Under the pieces are notes generated by a model. The model was not told where the DNA came from, did no database searches, and was given only the letters and a program-made list of their open reading frames with translations. The translations under genes and the position numbers were made by a program. Below, piece by piece: positions 9,766 to 17,929 of a DNA stretch of 64,000 nucleotides. The stretch comes from Sphingomonas sp. R-74633 (GTDB taxonomy: Bacteria; Pseudomonadota; Alphaproteobacteria; Sphingomonadales; Sphingomonadaceae), in assembly GCF_013416555.1 (NCBI RefSeq), contig NZ_JACCFG010000006.1:186001-250000 (forward strand). The letters are read 5' to 3'. Positions within the stretch are counted from its first letter, which is position 1. Every line of letters starts with the position of its first letter.

Positions 9766-10242
9766 TCACCCGAACTGGTTAAAAATCGGTTCGCGAAGAA
9801 CCAGTAGCGCTGCGATTGCGATGGCCACGCCATAAGGGATTTCCACAGGGTCCCCCTTGGCGGTGCGTCGCAGCTTCTTGTCGATCACCATGATGAGCGT
9901 GAGCGCGCCGCCGATCAGCGACATGAGCACGAGCATCCAGACGAGCGGCTGCACCGGCAGCCACAGGGCGAGCGCCCCGATCATCTTGACGTCGCCGCCG
10001 CCCATCTGCCCCAGCGCGAACGCGCCGAGGAAAAAGGCGAAGACGAGCGCCGCGACGCCGGCCTGCACCGCAACGTCCGGCCAGATGGCCAGCCCGTTCG
10101 CCCACCACCAGAGCGGCGCCATCAATGCGATGGCGGCGTTCTTCCAGTTGGCGATCTCACGGGTGCGCGCGTCCTGGATGCCCGCCGAAACGAGCAGCAG
10201 CGCGAGCGCAACGAGCAGCAAAGTGATGAACAGGCCCCCCAT
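9766..10242 (-). CDS. cpaA: Type IV prepilin peptidase CpaA (TadV), A24 family
   Basis: A 158-residue integral membrane aspartic protease that cleaves the Flp prepilin leader on the cytoplasmic face. The two catalytic aspartates are visible: one in SAGIQDARTREI (near residue 24) and one in the GxGD-type motif MGGGDVKMIGA. The protein is almost entirely hydrophobic helices, and its length fits the short TadV class that lacks the methylase domain. It is the first gene of the minus-strand Tad run. Its substrate, a flp pilin gene, is normally next to it but is not found here. Confidence 0.93.
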   Translation of the reverse strand: MGGLFITLLLVALALLLVSAGIQDARTREIANWKNAAIALMAPLWWWANGLAIWPDVAVQAGVAALVFAFFLGAFALGQMGGGDVKMIGALALWLPVQPLVWMLVLMSLIGGALTLIMVIDKKLRRTAKGDPVEIPYGVAIAIAALLVLREPIFNQFG

Positions 10243-10291
10243 AGAACCAAAGTTCTAGACGGGACGGCTTATCAAAACGTAACCAAGCGCC

Positions 10292-11236
10292 ATGGGTGAA
10301 AACACGGATATCCGCCGCACCATTCCCGCCGGGGCCAAAGTCCATTATTGGGGGACGCCCGACGGCTGGCATCTGCGTGCCTTCGCCTGGCCCGCCGAGA
10401 CTGCGACGCCGCGCGGCTCGATCCTCTTCCAGGGCGGGCGAGGCGACATTTTCGAGAAGTATCTGGAGGTGTTCCACCACTGGCACGAACAGGGCTGGAC
10501 GATCACCTCGTTCGACTGGCGCGGCCAGGGCGGCTCGGGCCGGCTCACCTCGCGGCCGCATTGCGGCGACATCGACAGCTTCGATACCTTCATCGCCGAT
10601 CTGCGCGCCTTTTATGCCGATTGGGAAAGCGCGACTCCGGGCCCGCATGTCGTGATCGGCCATTCGATGGGCGGCCATCTGATCCTGCGCGGACTGGTCG
10701 AAGGGGCGATTCGCCCCGATGCGGCAGTGATCGTCGCGCCGATGCTCGGCGTGAAGAGCGCATTGGGGCCCTTCGCCGAGCGCGCCGCGCGCATCCTGGG
10801 CGGCGCGGGCGACAGCACGCGTCCGGCGTGGAAGAGCAACGAGAAGCCCTACACCACCGAAACCCGCGCCAACCTGCTCACCCATGACCAGGCGCGCTAT
10901 TCGGACGAGATCTACTGGCAGCAGCACAATCCCGAGATCGTCACCGGCCCGCCGAGCTGGCGCTGGCTGATCGAGGGGTTCAAATCGATGCGCGAGCTGG
11001 CGAAGAATCCGAAGCTCCGGAAGATGCCCGTGCCGGTGCTCGCTTTGGTCGCCAAGGCGGACGGGCTGGTCGATGCCAAGGCCGCGCTGCGGATCATCCC
11101 CAAGCTGCCCGATGCCCGCATCGTCGCCTTTGGCAAGGAAAGCGCGCACGAGATCCTGCGTGAGGAAGACAAGGTCCGTAACCGCGCGATCGGCGAGATC
11201 GACCTGTTCCTCGCGGCGCGCGCCCAGCGGCGCTGA
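10292..11236 (+). CDS. Alpha/beta hydrolase, lysophospholipase/monoacylglycerol-lipase type
   Basis: A 314-residue cytoplasmic serine hydrolase. The nucleophile elbow is GHSMGGH, preceded by the oxyanion-region motif DWRGQGGSGR. The acid is probably in ALVAKADGLVD, and the catalytic His in SAHEILREED near the C-terminus. This layout is that of the PldB/monoglyceride lipase group, which hydrolyses lysophospholipids or monoacylglycerols; the true substrate is unknown. Its TGA shares a base with the ATG of the following flavoprotein (TGATG), so the two are translationally coupled. The gene diverges from cpaA, with about 50 bases between. Confidence 0.88.
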   Translation: MGENTDIRRTIPAGAKVHYWGTPDGWHLRAFAWPAETATPRGSILFQGGRGDIFEKYLEVFHHWHEQGWTITSFDWRGQGGSGRLTSRPHCGDIDSFDTFIADLRAFYADWESATPGPHVVIGHSMGGHLILRGLVEGAIRPDAAVIVAPMLGVKSALGPFAERAARILGGAGDSTRPAWKSNEKPYTTETRANLLTHDQARYSDEIYWQQHNPEIVTGPPSWRWLIEGFKSMRELAKNPKLRKMPVPVLALVAKADGLVDAKAALRIIPKLPDARIVAFGKESAHEILREEDKVRNRAIGEIDLFLAARAQRR

Positions 11237-12309
11237 TGGTCTATGACGTAGCGATCGTGGGTGCCGGCATCGCCGGCGCCAGCCTCGCGGCCGAGATCGC
11301 GCCGCATGCGCGCGTGCTGATGCTCGAGGCGGAGGAACGCGCCGGCTATCACGCCACCGGCCGCTCGGCCGCCTTCTGGTCCGAAAGCTATGGCGGCCCG
11401 GCGATCCAGCCGCTCACCACTGCATCAGGGCCGGCGCTGCGCCGCTATATGGAGCCGATGGGCTCGATCCATATCGGCCGCGCCGACGAGGCTGGGGCGA
11501 TCGATGCCTTCCTCGCCGAGTTTCAGGGCACTGGCGTCGAGCTGCGTGCCGTCGATCCCCAGGCGATGATCCCGGGCCTGCGCCCCGAATGGACGCTCGG
11601 CGTGCTCGAGCCGAGCTGCGAATATATCGATGTCGGCGCGCTGCACGGCGACATGCTGGCTGCGGCGAAGCGGGCAGGGGCGGAACTCCGCACCGATGCC
11701 GGCCTGCTCTCCGCCCGCCGAGAGAACGGTATCTGGAAGATCGAGACGCGCGCTGGCGCGTTCGAGGCGGCGGTGCTGGTCAATGCCGCCGGCGCCTGGG
11801 CCGATCCGGTGGCGCAGATGGCCGGCGTCGCGCCGCTCGGCATCACCCCTTATCGCCGCACGATCATGCAGCTCAAGACCGATCCGGCGCCCGCGCTCGG
11901 CACCCCGATGGTCGCGCATATCGGCGGCGGCTTCTACTGGAAGCCCGAGGCGGGCGGGCGGATCTGGCTCAGCCCGCATGACGAGATCGAGACCCCGCCC
12001 TGCGACGCCCAGCCCGAGGATATCGACGTGGCCACGGCGATCGACCGGTTCGAGCATGTCGTCGACTGGCGGGTCGAGAAGCTCGAGCATAAATGGGCGG
12101 GCCTCAGGACCTTCGCCCCCGATCGCCTGCCGGTCTATGGCTTCGATACCGAGGCGCCCGGCTTCTTCTGGTGCGCGGGGCAGGGGGGCTTCGGCATCCA
12201 GACCGCGCCGGCTGCGGCGCTGCTCGCCGCCGCGCTGCTGCTCGGCACTGCGCCCGATCCGTCGGTGGCGGGCATCGATCCCGCGCTTTACGCGCCGGGG
12301 CGGTTCTGA
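11236..12309 (+). CDS. FAD-dependent D-amino-acid dehydrogenase, D-arginine-dehydrogenase-like
   Basis: A 357-residue DAO-family flavoprotein. The Rossmann dinucleotide motif is at the N-terminus (YDVAIVGAGIAGASLAAEIA). The next block, GYHATGRSAAFWSESYG, is the hallmark seen in DauA of Pseudomonas, which oxidises D-arginine and other D-amino acids to 2-oxo acids. Further shared blocks are VLVNAAGAWADPVAQMAGV, GGGFYWKPEAGG, HKWAGLRTFAPD and FFWCAGQGGFGIQTAPA at the C-terminal FAD site. No partner such as DauB is adjacent; the coupled gene before it is a hydrolase. The exact substrate is inferred from family resemblance only. Confidence 0.85.
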   Translation: MVYDVAIVGAGIAGASLAAEIAPHARVLMLEAEERAGYHATGRSAAFWSESYGGPAIQPLTTASGPALRRYMEPMGSIHIGRADEAGAIDAFLAEFQGTGVELRAVDPQAMIPGLRPEWTLGVLEPSCEYIDVGALHGDMLAAAKRAGAELRTDAGLLSARRENGIWKIETRAGAFEAAVLVNAAGAWADPVAQMAGVAPLGITPYRRTIMQLKTDPAPALGTPMVAHIGGGFYWKPEAGGRIWLSPHDEIETPPCDAQPEDIDVATAIDRFEHVVDWRVEKLEHKWAGLRTFAPDRLPVYGFDTEAPGFFWCAGQGGFGIQTAPAAALLAAALLLGTAPDPSVAGIDPALYAPGRF

Positions 12310-12683
12310 GCCGGCTCGGCAGGGACCTGATCGCGCGGGACAACAGCCTCCCGCAGAACCTGCTCGGCGCCTTCACGCTGCTGCTCCTGGTGCCGCTGAT
12401 CGTGGCGGGTGCGGTCCTCGCGTTCCTGATGCGGCCCTTCACCAAACCGGCTGGGCGTTCCGCCGGGGAAGTCGCCCGCTACCTGCGCGATTTCCGCGAC
12501 GGCACCGGCGAGGAATGGGACTTTGACGATTTTCTCGGCGAGCGGATCGCCGATCCGCGCCTCGAATCGATCCGCAAGCGTGCGGTTGGGCTGGAGGATG
12601 TGCACGATCCCGATGCTCTCGCCGCGCTGATCGCCGAAGCCGAAGTGATTGCCGCGCACGACGAACGCCCGGCGGAGGACTAA
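12306..12683 (+). CDS. Small single-pass membrane protein (hypothetical), start uncertain
   Basis: About 125 residues if started at the CTG at 12306, which overlaps the previous stop; there is no ATG, GTG or TTG at a sensible place before the membrane segment, so the start is uncertain. The protein has a hydrophobic helix (LLGAFTLLLLVPLIVAGAVL) and then a soluble acidic domain (GEVARYLRDFRDGTGEEWDF, IADPRLESIRKRA, HDPDALAALIAEAEVIAAH). The acidic domain resembles small uncharacterised sphingomonad proteins. It is probably translated by coupling to the upstream flavoprotein. Function unknown. Confidence 0.6.
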   Translation: MSRLGRDLIARDNSLPQNLLGAFTLLLLVPLIVAGAVLAFLMRPFTKPAGRSAGEVARYLRDFRDGTGEEWDFDDFLGERIADPRLESIRKRAVGLEDVHDPDALAALIAEAEVIAAHDERPAED

Positions 12684-12739
12684 CGCCCGGCACGAAACCG
12701 GCCTAGCCTGCACGTTCCGGAAGGCAGGGAGTTGGGCTC

Positions 12740-12913
12740 ATGGCGCACAAGTTCGTGATCGAGCAGAACAAGTCCGGCGATTATGTCGCCAAGTTCAAAT
12801 ACAACGCCGAAGTGATTTTCTGGACCGAGGGCTATTCGAGCAAGGCCGCGGCAAAGAACGCGATCGAATCGATCCTCAAGAACGGCCCCGGCGCACCGGT
12901 CGAAGAGGGCTGA
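12740..12913 (+). CDS. YegP-like (DUF1508) small protein
   Basis: A 57-residue protein, MAHKFVIEQNKSGDYVAKFK and onward, with the YegP/DUF1508 features F.I...G.Y...K..N.E.I and the helix SSKAAAKNAIESI followed by a short acidic end. GGGAG lies about 9 bases before the ATG. YegP-type proteins are small alpha/beta proteins of unknown function, found as single or tandem repeats; this is a single-repeat version. It stands alone between two convergent or independent genes. Confidence 0.8.
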   Translation: MAHKFVIEQNKSGDYVAKFKYNAEVIFWTEGYSSKAAAKNAIESILKNGPGAPVEEG

Positions 12914-12959
12914 GCGGCTATTTCGAATTCCGGCACTGATCGACGAACTGGGCGATCAC

Positions 12960-13421
12960 CTAGTGGTCCTCGTCGTGGAGCACCACGGGGACCGTCTTGC
13001 CGGGGTTGAGCAGCGATACGCCGCCTCCACGGCCCATCTGCCGGAAATTCTTGTCGTCCTTGGCGAGGCGGATGGTCATGTCCCAGCCCTTGAACGCGTT
13101 GGGCACAGCCTTGGCGGCGTGCATCTCCGGCTCGGCGTCATTGTCGACGAAGAGCGACATCCACGCCGCGCCCGGCGTAACCTTTGCACCGGGGGTGTCG
13201 GGGATATCCTTCCCGGTCCGTATGTCCGTCAGGCCGGTTATTCCGAACTGAGTGGCCTTCACGTCACGCGCGCCGCATTCGAAGAGGTAGAGCTCCGTAT
13301 AGGCGAGTTGCAGCCCGTGGTCGGGCGTCGCCGCGATCAGGCGCCATCCGCTCTCGCTCGCCGCCACGGGCTGGACGAGCGCCAGGCAGAGGCCGAGCCC
13401 CAGGATCGTAGATGTCTTCAT
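12960..13421 (-). CDS. Hypothetical secreted protein
   Basis: A 153-residue protein. The ATG at 13421 is chosen because it starts a good signal peptide (MKTSTILGLGLCLALVQPVA, cleavage near ASES) and has GGGGGAG six bases upstream; the frame extends further up without a convincing start. The mature part has scattered aromatic residues (GWRLIAATPDHGLQLAYTEL), one Cys (LFECGARD), and ends VPVVLHDEDH. I do not recognise a family. A periplasmic or extracellular location is likely. Confidence 0.7.
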   Translation of the reverse strand: MKTSTILGLGLCLALVQPVAASESGWRLIAATPDHGLQLAYTELYLFECGARDVKATQFGITGLTDIRTGKDIPDTPGAKVTPGAAWMSLFVDNDAEPEMHAAKAVPNAFKGWDMTIRLAKDDKNFRQMGRGGGVSLLNPGKTVPVVLHDEDH

Positions 13422-13773
13422 GCCCCGCTCCCCCGACATTGCGCCTCGGCATGCTAGGAGCAGGGGCCGGCGGGTCAAGCCGGCCACGCACATTGGGACC
13501 GGCCGCAGGAATAGCTGCGACGCCACGTCCCTCGTGGCTTGCAATGTAGGATTTCGTCTGTTTGGCTTCCCGGCCGGCTTCACCGCCGACCGCTCTTTGA
13601 ATCTGTAGGAAAAATAGGATCCCGTGCACGCAAGAATGTTGCGAGTTGCGCGCCGTTTCCCCGAACAGTGTCAACCTAAGCGCAGCGAAAACCGGCCTTT
13701 GGCGGGCACTTTATAGACTTTGGCGAGTCGCCGGAGCGCGGGGGTGTAGGAAGGCCCCGCGCCCCGTACGAGC
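13422..13773. other. Intergenic region without a recognised gene
   Basis: This gap lies between the start of the secreted hypothetical protein and the end of manD. It contains a short inverted repeat around 13467-13485 (GCCGGC-gggtcaa-GCCGGC type) that could be a weak terminator or regulator site. The stretch near 13600-13720 is more AT-rich than its surroundings. No open frame with a start, Shine-Dalgarno and protein-like composition is seen on either strand. Confidence 0.5.
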
Positions 13774-14985
13774 TCACCAGTTGAACATCGTCCCGTCCTC
13801 GAGCCGGTTCACCGGCAGATAGGCGCGCTTATATTCGTACTTCGCGGCCAGGACCTCGTCGATGTCCACGCCCAGGCCCGGCTTGTTGCCCGGGTGCATC
13901 AGGCCGTCCTTGAGGCTGTAGGCGTGCGGGAACACCGCGTCGGTCTCCTCGGAATGGCGCATATATTCCTGGATGCCGAAATTGGGGATCGACAGTCCGA
14001 AGTTGAGCGCCGCCGCCATCGACACCGGCGACAGGTCGGTCGCGCCGTGGCAACCGGTGCGGACCTGGTAGAGATCGGCCAGCATCGCGATCCGGCGCAG
14101 ATGGGTGATGCCGCCGGCATGCACCACAGTCGCGCGGATATAGTCGATCAGCTGCTCCTCGATCAGCTGCTTGGCATCCCAGATCGAATTGAAGATCTCG
14201 CCCACCGCCAGCGGGGTGGTGGTGTTCTGGCGGATCAGGCGGAAGCCGGCCTGGTTCTCGGCCGGAGTCGCGTCCTCGAGCCAGAACAGGCGGTAGGGCT
14301 CGAGGTCCTTGCCCAGCCGGCCTGCCTCCACCGGGGTCAGGCGGTGATGGACGTCATGGAGCAGGTTGATGTCCCAGCCGAGCGCGTCGCGCGCCTTCTG
14401 GAAGAGCTCGGGCACGAAGCGCATATATTTGGACGTGCACCACTGCGATTCCTCGGGCAGCGCGCCCTTGGCCGGTTCGTAATAGAAGCGCTCGCCCGAC
14501 ACGCCATAGGTGGTTGCCATGCCCGGCACGCCGGACTGGAGGCGAACCGCCTTATAGCCCTGCTCCAGATATTCGTGGGCGCGCTCGATCGTCTCGCTGA
14601 TGTCCGATCCATTGGCATGGCCATAGACCATGCAGCCTTCGCGCGCCGCGCCGCCGAGCAGCTGGTAGACCGGCATGTTGGCCAGCTTGCCCTTGATGTC
14701 CCACAGCGCCATGTCGACTGCGGCGATCGCAGTCATCGTCACCGGGCCGCGGCGCCAGTACGCGCCCTTGTAGAGATATTGCCAGATGTCCTCGATGCTG
14801 TGCGCGTCGCGGCCGATCAGGCAGGGGATGACGTGATCGGTCAGGTAGCTCGCCACCGCCAGCTCGCGACCATTGAGCGTCGCGTCGCCAAGGCCGTATA
14901 CGCCCTCGTCGGTTTCGATCTTCAGCGTTACGAAGTTGCGGCCGGGGCGCGTCACGATGACACGGGCGGCAGTGATACGTGGCAA
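13774..14985 (-). CDS. manD: D-mannonate dehydratase ManD (enolase superfamily)
   Basis: A 403-residue enolase-superfamily enzyme that converts D-mannonate to 2-keto-3-deoxy-D-gluconate. It follows the Novosphingobium ManD pattern closely by recall: RNFVTLKIETDEGVYGLGDA at the N-terminus, IEDIWQYLYKGAYWRRGPVT, and MVYGHANGSDI. The three metal-ligand regions are LLHDVHHRLTP, FWLEDATPAENQ and AVGEIFNSIWDAK; the later catalytic His block is RTGCHGATDLSPV, and the end is RLEDGTMFNW. The start is a TTG at 14985 with CAGGGGG about 6 bases upstream. A dyad operator (15003-15015) sits just upstream, shared with the divergent GntR gene. D-mannonate can come from D-glucuronate, which fits the surrounding uronan genes. 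Confidence 0.93.
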   Translation of the reverse strand: MPRITAARVIVTRPGRNFVTLKIETDEGVYGLGDATLNGRELAVASYLTDHVIPCLIGRDAHSIEDIWQYLYKGAYWRRGPVTMTAIAAVDMALWDIKGKLANMPVYQLLGGAAREGCMVYGHANGSDISETIERAHEYLEQGYKAVRLQSGVPGMATTYGVSGERFYYEPAKGALPEESQWCTSKYMRFVPELFQKARDALGWDINLLHDVHHRLTPVEAGRLGKDLEPYRLFWLEDATPAENQAGFRLIRQNTTTPLAVGEIFNSIWDAKQLIEEQLIDYIRATVVHAGGITHLRRIAMLADLYQVRTGCHGATDLSPVSMAAALNFGLSIPNFGIQEYMRHSEETDAVFPHAYSLKDGLMHPGNKPGLGVDIDEVLAAKYEYKRAYLPVNRLEDGTMFNW

Positions 14986-15002
14986 AACAGAACCCCCTGA
15001 AA

Positions 15003-15015
15003 GTGGTCAGGCCAA
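15003..15015. promoter_or_regulatory. Candidate GntR operator between manD and its regulator
   Basis: On the minus strand this reads TTGGCCTGACCAC, a TTGG-N5-CCA dyad like those bound by FadR-subfamily GntR regulators. It lies 18 bases above the manD start codon and about 57 before the likely regulator ATG, so it could control both and give autoregulation. The same motif occurs at 15900-15912, 17868-17880 and 25086-25098. Confidence 0.7.
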
Positions 15016-15072
15016 TATCCACTTGTATGACCTATCGTGTCAACCTACGAGACTGTGTATGACGAGGACGCA

Positions 15073-15843
15073 ATGAAGATCACCGGCAACAAGCTGTATC
15101 AGCGCGTCGCGGCCTCGATCACCGAGGCCATCGAGGGTGGGCGCTGGTCGCCCGGTTCGCGGCTCCCCGGCGAGCGCGACCTGGCGGAGGAATATAAGGT
15201 CAGCCGCCCGACCATCCGCGAGGCGATGATCGCGCTCGAGATGAAGGGCTGGATCGAGGCGCGTCACGGCTCCGGGCTCTATGTCACCAAGCGCGATCAC
15301 GGCAGCGGCGAGCGCGCCGATGCGCTCAACTTCGACGTCGGCGCCTTCGACCTCACCGAGGCGCGCATCCTGTTCGAAGGCGAGGCGGTTGCTCTGGCCG
15401 CGGTGTCGATCACCGACGAGCAGATCGCGGAGCTCGAAGGACTTCTGGTCGAGATGGCCGCCGACGACTCGAACGAGCCGTCGGTGATGGATGCCGATCA
15501 CCGCTTCCACCTCGCCATCGCCAATGCGACCGGGAACGCGGCGATCCGTAGCGTGGTCGACTATCTCTGGGACCTGCGCGTCAATTCGCCGCTTGCCGCC
15601 AACATGTTCGCCCGCGCCAAGCGCGGCGGCATCACCCCGCGGGTGGAGGAGCATCGCCCGATTCTCGATGCGCTGAAGTCGCACGACCCGCACGCCGCGC
15701 GTAACGCGATGCGCCGGCACCTGCGCGGCGTGGTCGACGATCTGCTCGAAGCCACCGAACTGGAGGCAATGGAGCGCGCGCGCAACGAGATCGAGACGCG
15801 CCGTGACAGCGTCGCGCGGCGGCTGAAGATCGGATCGGCCTGA
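15073..15843 (+). CDS. FadR-subfamily GntR transcriptional regulator (uronate-type)
   Basis: A 256-residue regulator: N-terminal winged helix (LYQRVAASITEAIEGGRW, GSRLPGERDLAEEYKVSRPT, IREAMIALEMKGWIEARHGS) and a C-terminal FCD effector domain from about residue 85. The FCD domain carries the metal/ligand-type residues in DADHRFHLAIANATGN and the helix VEEHRPILDALKSHDPHAAR. The ATG at 15073 has GAGGA just upstream and gives the standard FadR N-terminus; a GTG at 15037 in frame would add 12 residues but lacks a ribosome site. Its position next to manD and polysaccharide genes resembles ExuR/UxuR-type repressors that sense uronates or aldonates. The dyads listed separately are the likely binding sites. 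Confidence 0.9.
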   Translation: MKITGNKLYQRVAASITEAIEGGRWSPGSRLPGERDLAEEYKVSRPTIREAMIALEMKGWIEARHGSGLYVTKRDHGSGERADALNFDVGAFDLTEARILFEGEAVALAAVSITDEQIAELEGLLVEMAADDSNEPSVMDADHRFHLAIANATGNAAIRSVVDYLWDLRVNSPLAANMFARAKRGGITPRVEEHRPILDALKSHDPHAARNAMRRHLRGVVDDLLEATELEAMERARNEIETRRDSVARRLKIGSA

Positions 15844-15872
15844 TTGTCCGCCCAGTCACCCGAGAGGGTGGC

Positions 15873-15912
15873 TTGACACCGATTACCTGAATGTTGAAAT
15901 TGGCCTGACCAA
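15873..15912 (+). promoter_or_regulatory. Promoter with GntR dyad upstream of secreted enzyme gene
   Basis: TTGACACCG at 15873 looks like a -35 element. The dyad TTGGCCTGACCAA at 15900-15912 lies where the -10 or transcription start would be. The Shine-Dalgarno AAGGAGAG and the TTG start at 15927 follow directly. The layout suggests steric repression by the neighbouring GntR protein. The same TTGACACCG plus dyad arrangement recurs at 17851-17880. Confidence 0.65.
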
Positions 15913-15926
15913 AAGGAGAGGCCAAG

Positions 15927-17810
15927 TTGAACATTGTCCCGCGTGCGCGCCTGCTCGGCGCCGCCGCCAGCCTCGCATTGCTCATCGGGCCCGAAACGGC
16001 GCTGGCCCAGCCGGCCACGCCCGCCCCGCACGGCCCGGTCTATCTCACCGCGCCGCCGATGGACGCTACGATCGAGGACCGGCTGATGCCGCAACTCGCC
16101 GCGCTCCTCCACCAGCTGCTGCGCGAGAAACGGGCGATGCGGCTCGACGGCGTGCCGGTATTCGAGAGCGGCGACAAGTTCCTGCCGGGCAAGATCGCCT
16201 CGGGCCTCCATTATCTCCTGCTCGACACCCCGCGCAGCGACCCGAAGCTCGCCACCTATCTCGCCGGCTACCGCGATATTGCCGACCTGACGATCGACGA
16301 TCCCAACGATACCTGGGGCATTTATTATTACATCTCTGCGCTCTACGCGCTGAAAAAGGCCGGTCTGCTCGACGAAGCAGTGCGCCCCGAAACGCTGGCG
16401 AAGCTGCGCGCGAAGCTCGACTGGCGCAGCTTTGTCGAGCCCGGTTCGCTCAAGCTGCTCCACGATCTGCCCAACAATTATTACGGCGTCGCCTTCAGCG
16501 TCGCCCGCCTGCGCTACCTGCTCGGCTGGGAAGATGAGAGCGCGTCCAAGGCGCTGCTCGACCGGATGATCGCGCATTACCGCACCTATTCGGGCAAGTT
16601 CGGCTTCGCCGACGAGACCGAGGGCCATGGCCGCTTCGATCGCTATTCGGTCCTGCTGATCGGCGAGATCGCCCAGCGCTTCATCGAGACCGGCATGATG
16701 CCCGATCCGCAGGTGAAGCGCTGGCTGCGCATGTCGGCCGACCTGATGCTCGACCGTGCCAGCCTGACCGGCGAGGGCTGGGAATATGGCCGCAGCATCG
16801 GCACCTATGGCGAGACCGCTTTCCTCGAAGTGCTCACCGCCGCGGCCAGGCTCGATGTGCTGACGCCAAGGGAGCGCGACATGGCCTACGCGCTCTCGTC
16901 GCGCATTGCGGCGCGCTATGCCGATTTCTGGCTCAGCCCGGCGACAGGCTCGGTGAACCTGTGGGACAATGGCCGCCGCACCGATGGGTATCGGGGCAAG
17001 CACCGGATTCTCGGCGAGAATCTCAGCCTTGCCCGCCAATATATCTACACCAACGCGCTGTGGAACGGCTTGGGCTACAAGCGTGCCGCGCCCTCGCCGG
17101 ACTATGCGGCCTGGCTGAAGACTCGCATGACCAGCCTCACCTGGTTTGCCCATGGCGACTATGACCGCGCGCTGCTCACGATGCGCGACGGCAGCCATGT
17201 CATCGGCCTGCCGATCATCAGCGGCGCCGAAGACCAGCACATGCATAATCCCTATTTCCCGATCCCCTTCTCGCCGGGGATGCTCCAGGGATCGGCCGAT
17301 GCGGAATTCCCCCAGCTCACGCCGCGCTTCGCGCTGGCCGACGGCAGCGTGCTGATGCCGCTCGCCTGGTTCAAGGGCGTGAAATGGAAGGGTGAAGGCC
17401 GCAACATGACGATCGGCTGGCGCCAGGATGCGATGGACCGGATGGGCCAGAACGCGCCGGTCCTCGACAAGCGCATCAGCGTGGCCACCCGCTATGACTT
17501 CGCGCCCGGCAGGATTACCCGCACCGATACCTATCGCGCGGTCAAGCCGGTGGATCTCGGTGAAGTGACCATGGAGTTCGCCAGCTTCTCGGGCGAGGCG
17601 CGCAGTACCGGATCTGGCGCCGTTGCGTTCGGGGCAGGGGAGGTCACCGGCTTCACGGCCACTGGCTATGACGGCTGCACCGTTGGCCCGGCTGAGGGCA
17701 AGGCCTATCGCGCGCCCACCGGCGCCTTCGCGTCGCTGGTCCGCTGCCGAATCGGCGCGAGGCGGCTTGCTGCGCCGCTCATTTTGACCTGGACGCTCAG
17801 CTACAAGTGA
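15927..17810 (+). CDS. Secreted protein of unknown family, probable polysaccharide-active enzyme
   Basis: A 627-residue exported protein. The start is TTG at 15927, fixed by AAGGAGAG upstream and by the signal peptide that follows (NIVPRARLLGAAASLALLI, cleavage near ALAQP). The first two thirds read as repeated helical hairpins, suggesting an alpha/alpha toroid: LPNNYYGVAFSVARLRYLLG, RFDRYSVLLIGEIAQRF, GWEYGRSIGTYGETAFLEVL. After about residue 400 it becomes beta-rich (DRALLTMRDGSHVIGLPIIS, EDQHMHNPYFPIPFSPG, TYDFAPGRITRTDTY-like strands). Toroid plus beta-sandwich is the plan of several polysaccharide lyases and DUF2264-like proteins, but I cannot place it in a family. It has its own promoter and dyad and precedes the TonB receptor. 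Confidence 0.8.
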   Translation: MNIVPRARLLGAAASLALLIGPETALAQPATPAPHGPVYLTAPPMDATIEDRLMPQLAALLHQLLREKRAMRLDGVPVFESGDKFLPGKIASGLHYLLLDTPRSDPKLATYLAGYRDIADLTIDDPNDTWGIYYYISALYALKKAGLLDEAVRPETLAKLRAKLDWRSFVEPGSLKLLHDLPNNYYGVAFSVARLRYLLGWEDESASKALLDRMIAHYRTYSGKFGFADETEGHGRFDRYSVLLIGEIAQRFIETGMMPDPQVKRWLRMSADLMLDRASLTGEGWEYGRSIGTYGETAFLEVLTAAARLDVLTPRERDMAYALSSRIAARYADFWLSPATGSVNLWDNGRRTDGYRGKHRILGENLSLARQYIYTNALWNGLGYKRAAPSPDYAAWLKTRMTSLTWFAHGDYDRALLTMRDGSHVIGLPIISGAEDQHMHNPYFPIPFSPGMLQGSADAEFPQLTPRFALADGSVLMPLAWFKGVKWKGEGRNMTIGWRQDAMDRMGQNAPVLDKRISVATRYDFAPGRITRTDTYRAVKPVDLGEVTMEFASFSGEARSTGSGAVAFGAGEVTGFTATGYDGCTVGPAEGKAYRAPTGAFASLVRCRIGARRLAAPLILTWTLSYK

Positions 17811-17850
17811 CGACAGTTACGACCCAGAGCAACTGCGCTGGCCAATTGGG

Positions 17851-17880
17851 TTGACACCGGTGCCAAATTGGCCTTACCAA
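17851..17880 (+). promoter_or_regulatory. Promoter with GntR dyad upstream of TonB receptor gene
   Basis: TTGACACCG at 17851 is a -35-like element. The dyad TTGGCCTTACCAA at 17868-17880 overlaps the expected -10 region. It lies about 50 bases before the receptor ATG. A further GGCCAATTGG palindrome sits just upstream at about 17839-17848. The motif matches the other three dyads at all but the central variable bases. Confidence 0.65.
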
Positions 17881-17929
17881 GCAGCCTGACCCGGAAACCG
17901 GGCATAAAAGATACCGATGGGGAGAGTAC

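Noticed and set aside
15037..15072. GTG at 15037 as the start of the GntR gene.
   Set aside because: It lacks a ribosome site and adds residues not seen at FadR N-termini; the ATG at 15073 with GAGGA upstream is preferred, though the GTG is not excluded.
15561..17246. A 561-residue minus-strand frame across the regulator and secreted enzyme genes.
   Set aside because: It crosses two well-supported genes and their promoter, with no domain evidence.
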